64,000 nt of DNA from Acidovorax carolinensis. GTDB lineage: Bacteria > Pseudomonadota > Gammaproteobacteria > Burkholderiales > Burkholderiaceae_C. Location of the stretch: contig NZ_CP021361.1 in the NCBI RefSeq assembly GCF_002157145.1, forward strand, positions 3,748,501 to 3,812,500, given 5' to 3'. Below the pieces are notes generated by a model. It was not told where the DNA came from, made no database searches, and worked only from the letters and a program-made list of their open reading frames with translations. Each line of letters opens with the position of its first letter. The first letter of the stretch is position 1. Of this stretch, positions 28,006 to 35,458 are shown one piece after another. The position numbers and the translations under genes were made by a program.

Positions 28006-28853
28006 GCTACCACGAGCACCCGCTGGTCGTCACCGGGCCGAAAGTGCAGGACATGCTGGGCATCGTCAGCCTGCCGGCGCCAGGCGCACCGCAAAAAACC
28101 ACTGGCGTCGTGATCGTCGTAGGCGGCGCGCAATACCGGGTGGGCAGCCACAGGCAGTTTGTGCAGCTCGCCCGCTTTCTCGCTGCCGCAGGCTACCCCG
28201 TGTTGCGCTTTGATTTCCCCGGCATGGGCGACAGCCCGGGAGACCCCGTGCCATTTGAAGACTCAGCCCCCCACATCGCCACCGCAATCGACGCCCTGCG
28301 CGGCCAGGGCACAGGGGTGGGCAAGGTCGTGCTCTGGGGCTTGTGCGACGGTGCATCGGCCAGCCTGCTCTACATGCAAGCTCGGCATGACCCGCGCGTG
28401 GCGGGGATGGTGCTGCTCAACCCCTGGGTACGCTCCGACGCCGGACTGGCCCGCGCACAGGTCAAGCACTATTACCGACAACGCCTCATGGAACCCGGTT
28501 TCTGGCGCAAGCTGGCAGCCGGTGGCGTGGGCTGGCAAGCCCTGCGCGGCCTGGGAAAAAACCTGCGCGCCATGCGACAAAAACCGCCAGAAACGCTCAC
28601 ATTTCAGGAGCTAATGGCGCACGGATGGAAAGCGGTTGAAGGCAAAATCATGCTTATTTTGAGCGAGCGTGATCTGACGGCACAGGAGTTCGTGGAACAT
28701 GCCAAAACGCACCCCGCGTGGCGCGGCTTGCTTTCACGCCCTGGCGTCACCCAACACGCGGTCCACGGCGCAGACCACACTTTTTCCAGCAGCTCGGCGC
28801 AACGCGAGGCGGAAGCCGTGGTGCTTGCCTGGCTGAACGATCTTGATCGCTGA
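28002..28853 (+). CDS. Alpha/beta hydrolase ('hydrolase 1', exosortase A-associated)
   Basis: The 283-residue protein shows IVVGGAQYRVGSHRQFV, VLRFDFPGMGDSPGD and a nucleophile elbow GLCDG, giving Cys in place of Ser, with Asp in ILSERD and His in HGADHTFSS. The Cys-Asp-His set resembles dienelactone-hydrolase-like enzymes. It matches the exosortase-A hydrolase-1 group and could be a thioesterase acting on the acyl carrier product. Its ATG overlaps the preceding stop, and a terminator hairpin lies 56 bases downstream. Confidence 0.87.
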   Translation: MSYHEHPLVVTGPKVQDMLGIVSLPAPGAPQKTTGVVIVVGGAQYRVGSHRQFVQLARFLAAAGYPVLRFDFPGMGDSPGDPVPFEDSAPHIATAIDALRGQGTGVGKVVLWGLCDGASASLLYMQARHDPRVAGMVLLNPWVRSDAGLARAQVKHYYRQRLMEPGFWRKLAAGGVGWQALRGLGKNLRAMRQKPPETLTFQELMAHGWKAVEGKIMLILSERDLTAQEFVEHAKTHPAWRGLLSRPGVTQHAVHGADHTFSSSSAQREAEAVVLAWLNDLDR

Positions 28854-28908
28854 ACCGTCACAGCACGCGGGGTTGCGTGTGCATTGATAAATAAAAAATA
28901 GACAAAGG

Positions 28909-28939
28909 AAAGGGGGCTACGCCGAAGCGCGCCCCCTTT
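28909..28939. terminator. Hairpin between convergent hydrolase and PEP-CTERM genes
   Basis: AAAGGGGGC at 28909-28917 pairs with GCCCCCTTT at 28931-28939 around a 13-base loop. A-rich and T-rich flanks let it work in both directions. It separates the rightward acyl-carrier operon from the leftward PEP-CTERM gene. Confidence 0.7.
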
Positions 28940-28982
28940 GAATTTACAGCTACCGCTGCTGGGCGGTGCCTGCGTCAAACCA

Positions 28983-29789
28983 TCAGGCGGCAGAGCGCCG
29001 GCGGGCCACAAAGCCCAAGCCTGCCAATGCCAGGCCAATCAGAGCCAGCGACCCAGGTTCTGGAACCTGCAGGCGCTCTGACGAGATGGTGAGGCCGAAA
29101 GCCAGGCGGGTAGATTGCCCTTCCACCGTGGTGAAACCAAAGCAGCCATTGGGCGCTCCAGCGGCAGCGCAAGCGGCATTGGACAGCGTGCTCAGGTTGC
29201 CGCCGGAGGTCGGGAAGGCATTCACGAAGTAAGTCTGGCCGTCATAGACGAAGGACTCATTGAGAAAACCATCAACCAGCACAAAGATGTCGTTGCAGGG
29301 ATTTCCGGGAGGGCTGGTAGCTGCGCAAGGCGTTGAGTTCGGCGTTTCAGTGAACCGGATGGCGTAGTTGATATTGGGCAACGGCAAGTTGGGACCCACG
29401 GGGTTCGTCGGCTTCAGGGTCACTGCGGCCGTCAACACAGCACTGGTCAACGTTCTTCCGGTGATGGGGTTGTTCGAGTGTGTCAGCGCAATGCTCGGGG
29501 CGATGTAACCGGCGGGAGGAGTGCCACCGCCGTACCATGTCAGAATATTTGTCGTGGCCGGAACGGGATTGTTGATCACCAGCGAGCTTTGACCGCTACC
29601 GGTGGACGTTCCCCATTGCAACGTCAGAGGATTAGGATTTTGGACGCCTGCACCCGTGCCGGCGCTGGATGTAAAGGCGGTCCAGGTGCCAGAGGCTGTG
29701 ACGTCCCAATTGATGACAGGTGCCGCATGGGAAAGTGCGCTGACTGCCAACGCACCTGCCGCAAGCAGGGTTTTGGTGAGGTGTTTCAT
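28983..29789 (-). CDS. THxN-family PEP-CTERM protein, substrate of exosortase A
   Basis: The 268-residue secreted protein begins with a signal peptide (MKHLTKTLLAAGALAVSALS, cleaved at about residue 22) and ends with the PEP-CTERM sorting signal: VPEPGSLALIGLALAGLGF then ARRRSAA. The central IALTHSNNPITG holds the T-H-x-N motif that names a PEP-CTERM subfamily. Four Cys in CAATSPPGNPC and CAAAGAPNGC could form disulfides. AGGAG before ATG 29789 fixes the start. XrtA should cut at the PEP motif. It is monocistronic, with a sigma-54-like promoter about 95 bases upstream. Confidence 0.93.
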   Translation of the reverse strand: MKHLTKTLLAAGALAVSALSHAAPVINWDVTASGTWTAFTSSAGTGAGVQNPNPLTLQWGTSTGSGQSSLVINNPVPATTNILTWYGGGTPPAGYIAPSIALTHSNNPITGRTLTSAVLTAAVTLKPTNPVGPNLPLPNINYAIRFTETPNSTPCAATSPPGNPCNDIFVLVDGFLNESFVYDGQTYFVNAFPTSGGNLSTLSNAACAAAGAPNGCFGFTTVEGQSTRLAFGLTISSERLQVPEPGSLALIGLALAGLGFVARRRSAA

Positions 29790-29881
29790 GGTGACTCCTG
29801 ATAAGGGTTGGCGCAAGAGGCTGTCTGGTCGCCGGGAAGATCCCAGTTGTTGACGCTTCAAACCGCCTCGCCATCCAAGTA

Positions 29882-29898
29882 AGCACGAGCCATGCCAG
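29882..29898 (-). promoter_or_regulatory. Sigma-54 (-24/-12) promoter of the PEP-CTERM gene
   Basis: Read on the minus strand the site is CTGGCATGGCTCGTGCT. It matches 12 of 14 fixed positions of YTGGCACGRNNNTTGCW, including the GG and GC pairs at exact spacing. The likely start is about 12 bases downstream, giving a leader of roughly 80 bases before ATG 29789. PrsR, encoded at 16972-18333, is the obvious activator. No enhancer site was identified. Confidence 0.7.
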
Positions 29899-29987
29899 CA
29901 ATTCAAACCACTCCAAGTGGTTGAAAAATAAAGGAATTTTTAAAACTTTCCGATCCGCCACGTCAGCGGCGTAAAGAAAATCGACGG

Positions 29988-31433
29988 TCAATCGGCGGCT
30001 GCGGCCACGTAGGCAAACTTTCGCTCAAAGTCCAACAGGGGCCGCCACCGAAAGTCTTCGGGCTCGACCAGTTCCACTTCAAGTTCTGCAAACCCGTGCC
30101 GGGTGCAGTGGTCCACAAGCTGGGCGTGCAGCACCGGGGTAACTGCGGCGGCGTGGCTGGCCTGCAGCGTCAGCTGGATGCCACCCGTGCCGTTTTTGGC
30201 AAGGCGGAAAGCGCCGCTCAGCTGGTCGGCGATGGCATGGTCCAGGTAAAGCAGCTCTTTGATGCTTTCCACGGAAGGCAAGCCTGCAGGGCGGTCTTTG
30301 ATGCGCCCCTGAATGGCCACCAGCGGCAGCCACGGAGCAGCGGTGCCCGCCAGGGCAGCGCCCTGTACAGCCTCCTCCGACGAGATGAGCCGGCCCAGAT
30401 CGCCCGTGGCGTAGCGCGGCAGCGCAATGACCGCATGGCTGTCTAGCATGGTGATGCAAAGCTCGCCAAAGCCGCTCGCATCGGGATGGAGGATTTCGAT
30501 GTGGGTGCGCAACGGGTTGTAGCAAAAAACCGAGGGCATGGCATACAACGCCGCCGCCGAACCGCACAGCAGCTGCGCCAGCGCCGGCTGGGTACGCATG
30601 GCGCGGCGCATGCGAATGGTCTCGCGCGTTTCAAACAGCAGGTTCAGGCCCAGTTCGCCCACCCCGAACGAGCTGCCCACGATGCGGTGCGGGTCACGAT
30701 CGATGTCAATGCCCATGCGGGCGGCAATGTAGTCGCGCTGGGCTTCCACCAGCACTTCTTCGCCCACGATCACGCTGGTGTTGAGCGCGCGCCAGTCCAC
30801 GCCCACCCGGTGGGCTTCGTCCAGCAGACGGCGAATGAACAGGGGGTCGGTGCACAGCAAGGTTTGCTGAAAACCCGGCCCCACGTCGCGCAAGATGGAG
30901 CACGCCATGTCTTCGCGCACACTGACATTGGCCACCGCCACCGCCCTGGAGCGGAAAACCACTCCCATCGGCAGGCAGTTGACGAGCAGCGTGGGCTTTT
31001 CGTCCACGCCAAAGACATCCTGAAGGCCCAGATCGATAGAAAACCAGGCTTCTTCGTGCTCTTTACGGGCCGTTAGCCGAAAACCATAGCTGCGGCCACT
31101 GCGGCCCGAACTGGTGAGCACATCGGCTAGCGCGTTGGCCGGAAGCGGCCGCGAGAGCTGCGCCAGCGTAAAGCGCTCGAAGGTGTTGGCCTTGGTCAGC
31201 ACCGGCAAGCGGTTCCAGTCGGTCTGCGGGCCGAGTTGGGCCGCATCGACACCGTGCTCTTGCAGCAAGTTTCTGTAGGCCGGGCTGAGCTTTGCGGCGT
31301 CGCTGATGGCGCGGAGCGCACGGCTTTTGGATGTGGCCAGCATGCGATGGCTACCCATGCGCCGGCCCTGGCTCAACATGAACTTGCGCAGCGCGCGCAC
31401 TGCACCCGAAGGCAGAAGCGAGAGCAGCCCCAT
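29988..31433 (-). CDS. PaaK-like adenylate-forming protein next to an exosortase acyltransferase
   Basis: The 481-residue cytoplasmic protein has the layout of phenylacetate-CoA-ligase-like AMP-forming enzymes. VLTSSGRSGRSYGFRL is the Ser/Gly-rich phosphate loop, RIVGSSFGVGELGLNLLFE the adenine region, ALPRYATGDLGRL the A7-like motif and IQGRIKDR the hinge. It starts six bases after the stop of the acyltransferase gene, so the two form an operon. It may activate a fatty or aromatic acid for that acyltransferase. The substrate is unknown. Confidence 0.7.
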   Translation of the reverse strand: MGLLSLLPSGAVRALRKFMLSQGRRMGSHRMLATSKSRALRAISDAAKLSPAYRNLLQEHGVDAAQLGPQTDWNRLPVLTKANTFERFTLAQLSRPLPANALADVLTSSGRSGRSYGFRLTARKEHEEAWFSIDLGLQDVFGVDEKPTLLVNCLPMGVVFRSRAVAVANVSVREDMACSILRDVGPGFQQTLLCTDPLFIRRLLDEAHRVGVDWRALNTSVIVGEEVLVEAQRDYIAARMGIDIDRDPHRIVGSSFGVGELGLNLLFETRETIRMRRAMRTQPALAQLLCGSAAALYAMPSVFCYNPLRTHIEILHPDASGFGELCITMLDSHAVIALPRYATGDLGRLISSEEAVQGAALAGTAAPWLPLVAIQGRIKDRPAGLPSVESIKELLYLDHAIADQLSGAFRLAKNGTGGIQLTLQASHAAAVTPVLHAQLVDHCTRHGFAELEVELVEPEDFRWRPLLDFERKFAYVAAAAD

Positions 31434-31439
31434 GGGCGC

Positions 31440-32165
31440 TCAGGTCAGGTCAACGGCGCTACGCATCCAAGCCAGCAGCGCCGGGTTTCGCTGGTCCAAC
31501 TGGCGCTCAAGAACCCGCAAGTCCGCGACATAGGGGGCCACAGGGCCGTAGTAGTCGGTGGCGGGCCCGATTTGCTGGAAACCAAAATTCATCCGGGTCA
31601 GTATGCGCGCCAAGGACCGCTCCATGGCGGCATACCAATAGCGAATCTCGTTTTGCAGGCTGTAGGCATACATTTCGCGATACAGGCTCAGCAAGATCTG
31701 CGGCGATGGATTGCGCATCTCGGGGGCAGGTGCAGGATCGGGTTGGTCGGTCGAGGCGCCGCTGGGCGGCTGCTCGCCGTGGCGGCGTCGGTAATCTTTA
31801 CGCACCATCAGCCGACTGATTTCGGCCGACAGCGAAGCAGGGGGCAAGATCACGTCATCGAGCAGCGTCACACAGTGGGTTTGAAACGGAAACGTCTGGA
31901 TCGCGTCCGGAAGCACCAGGCGCACATAGCCGGCCACCTCCTGGCTGTGGTTCAGCGACGCGAAATGCGCCGAGTTGCTGTCATGCTCGTCGGTTTCGCG
32001 CCCGCCGGGACAGTCTTCCGGTTTCAGAAAGCCGCATTCCTCGCAATAAACCTGGTAACGCAGTTCCTCCACGGAACGAAACAGGGGACCATCGTGATGG
32101 GGCAAGACTTCACGACCCGAGAATTGGGCAGCGAACTCTTGCTGTGGCTGTAAAACGGCATTCAT
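31440..32165 (-). CDS. PEP-CTERM/exosortase-associated acyltransferase (N-acyl amino acid synthase-like)
   Basis: The 241-residue protein is of the GNAT-related acyl-homoserine-lactone-synthase fold: LRYQVYCEECGFLKPEDCPGG and DEHDSNSAHFASLN, then SAEISRLMVRKDYRRR, LYREMYAYSLQNEIRYWYAAME and MNFGFQQIGPATDYYGPVAPYV. It fits the exosortase-system acyltransferase group. Such enzymes join a fatty acyl group from ACP to an amino acid or amine. The start at ATG 32165 removes a long upstream extension that looks non-coding. Residues near SGASTDQPDPAPAPE form a flexible insert. Confidence 0.85.
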   Translation of the reverse strand: MNAVLQPQQEFAAQFSGREVLPHHDGPLFRSVEELRYQVYCEECGFLKPEDCPGGRETDEHDSNSAHFASLNHSQEVAGYVRLVLPDAIQTFPFQTHCVTLLDDVILPPASLSAEISRLMVRKDYRRRHGEQPPSGASTDQPDPAPAPEMRNPSPQILLSLYREMYAYSLQNEIRYWYAAMERSLARILTRMNFGFQQIGPATDYYGPVAPYVADLRVLERQLDQRNPALLAWMRSAVDLT

Positions 32166-32535
32166 GCGGGGCGATCCTGCGTGTATTGCGAGGGCTAGGG
32201 TGGGCCTCGTTGCGACGGAAGATGGCCCTTTCAGTGGGTCACACAAGCCGATAGAGGATGGAAACAACCGCTCTTCAGACGGCACTTGGCCCATGATTGC
32301 CCAAGATAACGCTTGATCCGTAACACTTAGTGAATGAAGTCGGCACGAAAATAGCACCATCACTCAGGGGAAAGTGCCTCTGCCGCGTATCGCATCCATC
32401 TTGTTAACGCACACTTACCAAAGTTTCCAAATGGCAACGTGAACGTGTCAGTCGGGGTTGACCGCACAAAGCGTGGACGAGCGGACTCCAACCATGCAAA
32501 GACTTAGGTGAATGTTGTGAGCCGCTCGAGCAGGC
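32166..32535. other. 370-base gap upstream of the acyltransferase gene
   Basis: No supported gene is seen. It must hold the leftward promoter of the acyltransferase operon, but no clear -35/-10 or leftward -24/-12 box was found. A rightward sigma-54-like match (12 of 14 positions) lies at 32340-32356, reading TCGGCACGAAAATAGCA; no rightward gene follows it, so it may be chance or drive an unseen RNA. Confidence 0.4.
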
Positions 32536-33540
32536 TCACAACGCAGAGCGCAAAAACCTGCGCCAACGCCCCAGAAGATGCCGCCCCCCTGCCAGCCAGC
32601 CACGCCAATGCCGCTGGTCGAAGGCCACCAACCCTACACGCTCGCGACGCTGGGCCATCCAGTCACGTTTGTAGGCGTCGTCGCCGCTGAGATAGTCCAC
32701 TTCGCGCACCCCGTCCACGTCCATGACGTGTTCCATCAGAGCCGCCGTGAGAATGGAACCTGGCGACAAGCGGTCTTGCCCCTTCACATAAGCCAGCTTG
32801 TAGATATTGGCCTTGTCGCCATGCACCAGCCAGACCTGCGCGGCCAGCGGCTGCTCGCCCAGCCACAACACACCCAGGCGCAGCCAGCCTTCGCGCGCGG
32901 CGGTGTGCACGAGCCCCGGCATGAAGCCGGGACAGGGCTCAGGCTGCTTCCAGCTTTGGGAGTAGACCGCCTGGTATGCGGCCAACGCGTTATCCAGGCC
33001 GGCGGCGTCACCCGTGTGGATATCGATCCGCCAGGCGCCAGCATGGTCCAGCCGGCGGCGCCCACGCTCCACGCTGTGCCGAAGGGCCGACGGGCGCTGT
33101 TGCCAGTAGGCGGCAAACCCGCCGTCGGGCACCGGCTGGTACCAGTTGCCGAAGCAGAAAAACCTGTCCGTCCAGTAGCCGGCGGCGCGCAGACCACTTT
33201 GCAGCGCCACCAGCCACGCGCTGTTGGCGTCCAGCGGCTGCAGTCGCAACACGGAGCTACCCGGCAACCGGCGCAGTGCCTGTGCCGCCGCCTGCCACTG
33301 CGGGGCCGAAAGTTCGTGAATGGCTTCCGCCGAGCCCACCGGGCCATAGAGACAACTGTAGTAATTGCTCAACGCTGCCAGCGGATCGCCGGGCGATTGC
33401 TGCATCAAGCGCAAATGGGCCGCTCGGCCTTGCCGCGGGGCTGGCAGCTGCCACGTCCAGTTCTGGTGGGGAGGCCGCTCGAAGCCATGGGCCAGCAGGT
33501 TGGCAAACCATGCTTCTGTCTCGAAGATGTCGCCGGGCAT
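32536..33540 (-). CDS. FemAB/GNAT-like acyltransferase
   Basis: The 334-residue protein has the acetyltransferase-fold pattern of the BioF2/FemAB-like group: RHSVERGRRRLDHAG followed by ALAAYQAVYSQSWKQPEP, then LRLGVLWLGEQPLAAQVWL with YKLAYVKGQDRLSPGSILT, and REVDYLSGDDAYKRDW. Relatives in polysaccharide loci transfer acetyl or aminoacyl groups to glycan precursors. ATG 33540 is taken as the start since the upstream in-frame part overlaps the ugd end. It lies 22 bases after ugd in the same direction. Confidence 0.75.
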   Translation of the reverse strand: MPGDIFETEAWFANLLAHGFERPPHQNWTWQLPAPRQGRAAHLRLMQQSPGDPLAALSNYYSCLYGPVGSAEAIHELSAPQWQAAAQALRRLPGSSVLRLQPLDANSAWLVALQSGLRAAGYWTDRFFCFGNWYQPVPDGGFAAYWQQRPSALRHSVERGRRRLDHAGAWRIDIHTGDAAGLDNALAAYQAVYSQSWKQPEPCPGFMPGLVHTAAREGWLRLGVLWLGEQPLAAQVWLVHGDKANIYKLAYVKGQDRLSPGSILTAALMEHVMDVDGVREVDYLSGDDAYKRDWMAQRRERVGLVAFDQRHWRGWLAGGRHLLGRWRRFLRSAL

Positions 33541-33562
33541 GCCGCCGCCCTGCCTTGGTCGC

Positions 33563-34884
33563 TTAACGGCCGATGGCCAGATAGTCAAATCCCTGACCAC
33601 GCACCAGCGCAGGGTCGTACAGGTTGCGGCCGTCCACGATGAGTGGCTGCTTGAGCCGTGCCTTGATGAGGTCAAAGTCCGGGCTGCGGAACTCTTTCCA
33701 TTCGGTCACGATGACCAGCGCGTCCGCTCCCACCAATGCATCGTTGGGGGTCTGCGCATAGCTCACGCGCGGCTCGTTACCCAGCACGCGCTGCGCTTCA
33801 TGCATGGCCACCGGATCGTAGGCGGTGACTGAGGCACCGGCGGCCAGCAGGTCGGCCAGCAGCTCCAGGCTGGGTGCTTCGCGCATGTCATCGGTGTTGG
33901 GTTTGAATGCCAGGCCCCACACAGCAAAATGCCGGCCCGTGAGATCGTCGCCCAGGCGTTGTTTGATCTTGCGGCCGAGCACGTGTTTTTGCGCTTCATT
34001 GGCAGCTTCCACTGCCGCGAGCACTTTCAGACCCACGTCGTCCTCGCCGGACGCGGTTTTGATAAGCGCCTTCACATCCTTGGGAAAGCACGAGCCACCG
34101 TAGCCGCAGCCCGGGTACAGGAAGTGATAGCCGATGCGTGGGTCGGAGCCCATGCCTTGGCGCACCATTTCAATGTCGGCACCCAGCTTTTCCGCGAGGT
34201 TGGCCAACTCGTTCATGAAACTGATGCGCGTGGCCAGCATGGCGTTGGCGGCGTATTTGGTCAGCTCGGCGCTGCGTGCGTCGGTCACGATCAGGCGCTC
34301 GCGGTTGCGCTGAAACGGCGCGTAAAGCGCGCGCATCAGCAAAATGGCCTGCTCGTCGGACGCGCCCACAATGATGCGGTCAGGGCGCATGAAATCCTCG
34401 ACTGCCGCACCTTCCTTGAGGAACTCGGGGTTGGATACCACCGCAAAAGGCGTCTGCACGCCGCGCTGACGCAGTTCGTCGGCAATGGCTGCCTGCACCT
34501 TGTCGGCCGTGCCGACAGGCACCGTGCTCTTGTCCACCACCACCTTGTAGTCGGTCATGAGGCGGCCAATGTTGCGCGCCGCCGCCAGCACATATTGCAT
34601 GTCGGCCGAGCCATCTTCGTCGGGCGGGGTTCCCACCGCGATGAACTGGATGGTGCCGTGCTGGACAGCGCGCGCCACATCGGTGGTGAAGTGCAGGCGC
34701 CCGGAAGCTACATTGCGCTGCACCATGTCCTGCAGGCCGGGTTCAAAAATAGGGATGCCACCTGCCTCCAGAACACGAATCTTCTCGAGGTCGAGGTCCA
34801 AACACAGAACATCGTTGCCGACTTCAGCCAGGCAAGCCCGCTCACCAGCCCCACATACCCTGTCCCAATTACTGTAATTTTCAT
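33563..34884 (-). CDS. ugd: UDP-glucose 6-dehydrogenase, with one frameshift
   Basis: The enzyme oxidises UDP-glucose to UDP-glucuronate with two NAD. From ATG 34884 the frame reads [16 protein letters not shown], the Rossmann glycine motif. It then breaks at a C run on the plus strand (34837-34839); one more base gives [16 protein letters not shown] and joins the long frame. That frame has [28 protein letters not shown] and the catalytic Cys in [14 protein letters not shown]. Restored length is 440 residues, normal for the family. A sigma-54-like promoter lies about 80 bases upstream. The product would supply an acidic sugar for the exopolysaccharide. Confidence 0.93.
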
Positions 34885-34964
34885 GATGCCTGATTCAAAA
34901 TAGCCATACCACTTGGGAATGCAACGAATGCATCATAGCCACGGCACAAGGTTGAGCGCCCTCG

Positions 34965-34981
34965 TGCAAACAGTGCGCCAG
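34965..34981 (-). promoter_or_regulatory. Sigma-54-like promoter upstream of ugd
   Basis: Read leftward the site is CTGGCGCACTGTTTGCA, matching 11 of 14 fixed positions of the -24/-12 consensus with GG and GC at the right spacing and a perfect TTGCA -12 box. The start would be near 34955, leaving a leader of about 70 bases. Weaker than the site before the PEP-CTERM gene. Confidence 0.5.
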
Positions 34982-35092
34982 GCCGCCAGGATTTGCCAAA
35001 GCGGCGCATACAAGGGGGCAAAAGAGCAAAGCCAAATGGCCATGAAGAATTAACCTGAAATGTCATCCTATCGAAGCGTGGGCGCGAATTTT

Positions 35093-35458
35093 TCAGGACC
35101 TTGCAACCAAAAAAACCCCAGCGCAAATCAATGCCACGCCACCGGCCCGCAGCAGCGAGACCTGCTCGCCCACCATGAGCCCCACCACCACCGTCAACGC
35201 AAACCCCAGCCCGACGAGCGGGTAGGCCTTGCTCACGTCCCATTTCGACAGCACGCCGAGCCAGATGACGGCCCCCAGGCCATAGAGCAGAAAGCCCCCC
35301 ACTACATACTTGTTGGCAATCACCGACACGATATTGCCCAGCGAATAGGGCTGGGCCAAGGCATCCCGCACCCCCTGGTCCGACATGCCAGCTTTCAGCG
35401 CGAACTGCGCAGCCACCGACAGCGCGACGCTTAGCAAGGCAATCACAAAGGTGTTCAC
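35093..35458 (-). CDS. Small DMT-superfamily membrane protein (SMR/EamA-like)
   Basis: The 121-residue protein has four hydrophobic helices: IALLSVALSVAAQFALK, YVVGGFLLYGLGAVIWLGVLS, PLVGLGFALTVVVGLMVG and AGGVALICAGVFLVA. An SKWDVSKAYPLVGLGF motif recalls ArnE/ArnF and small multidrug-resistance proteins. It probably forms a dimer. Its start overlaps the stop of the HAD-UbiA gene. A role in moving a polyprenyl-linked sugar across the membrane is a reasonable guess from that coupling; drug export is the alternative. Confidence 0.7.
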   Translation of the reverse strand: MNTFVIALLSVALSVAAQFALKAGMSDQGVRDALAQPYSLGNIVSVIANKYVVGGFLLYGLGAVIWLGVLSKWDVSKAYPLVGLGFALTVVVGLMVGEQVSLLRAGGVALICAGVFLVARS

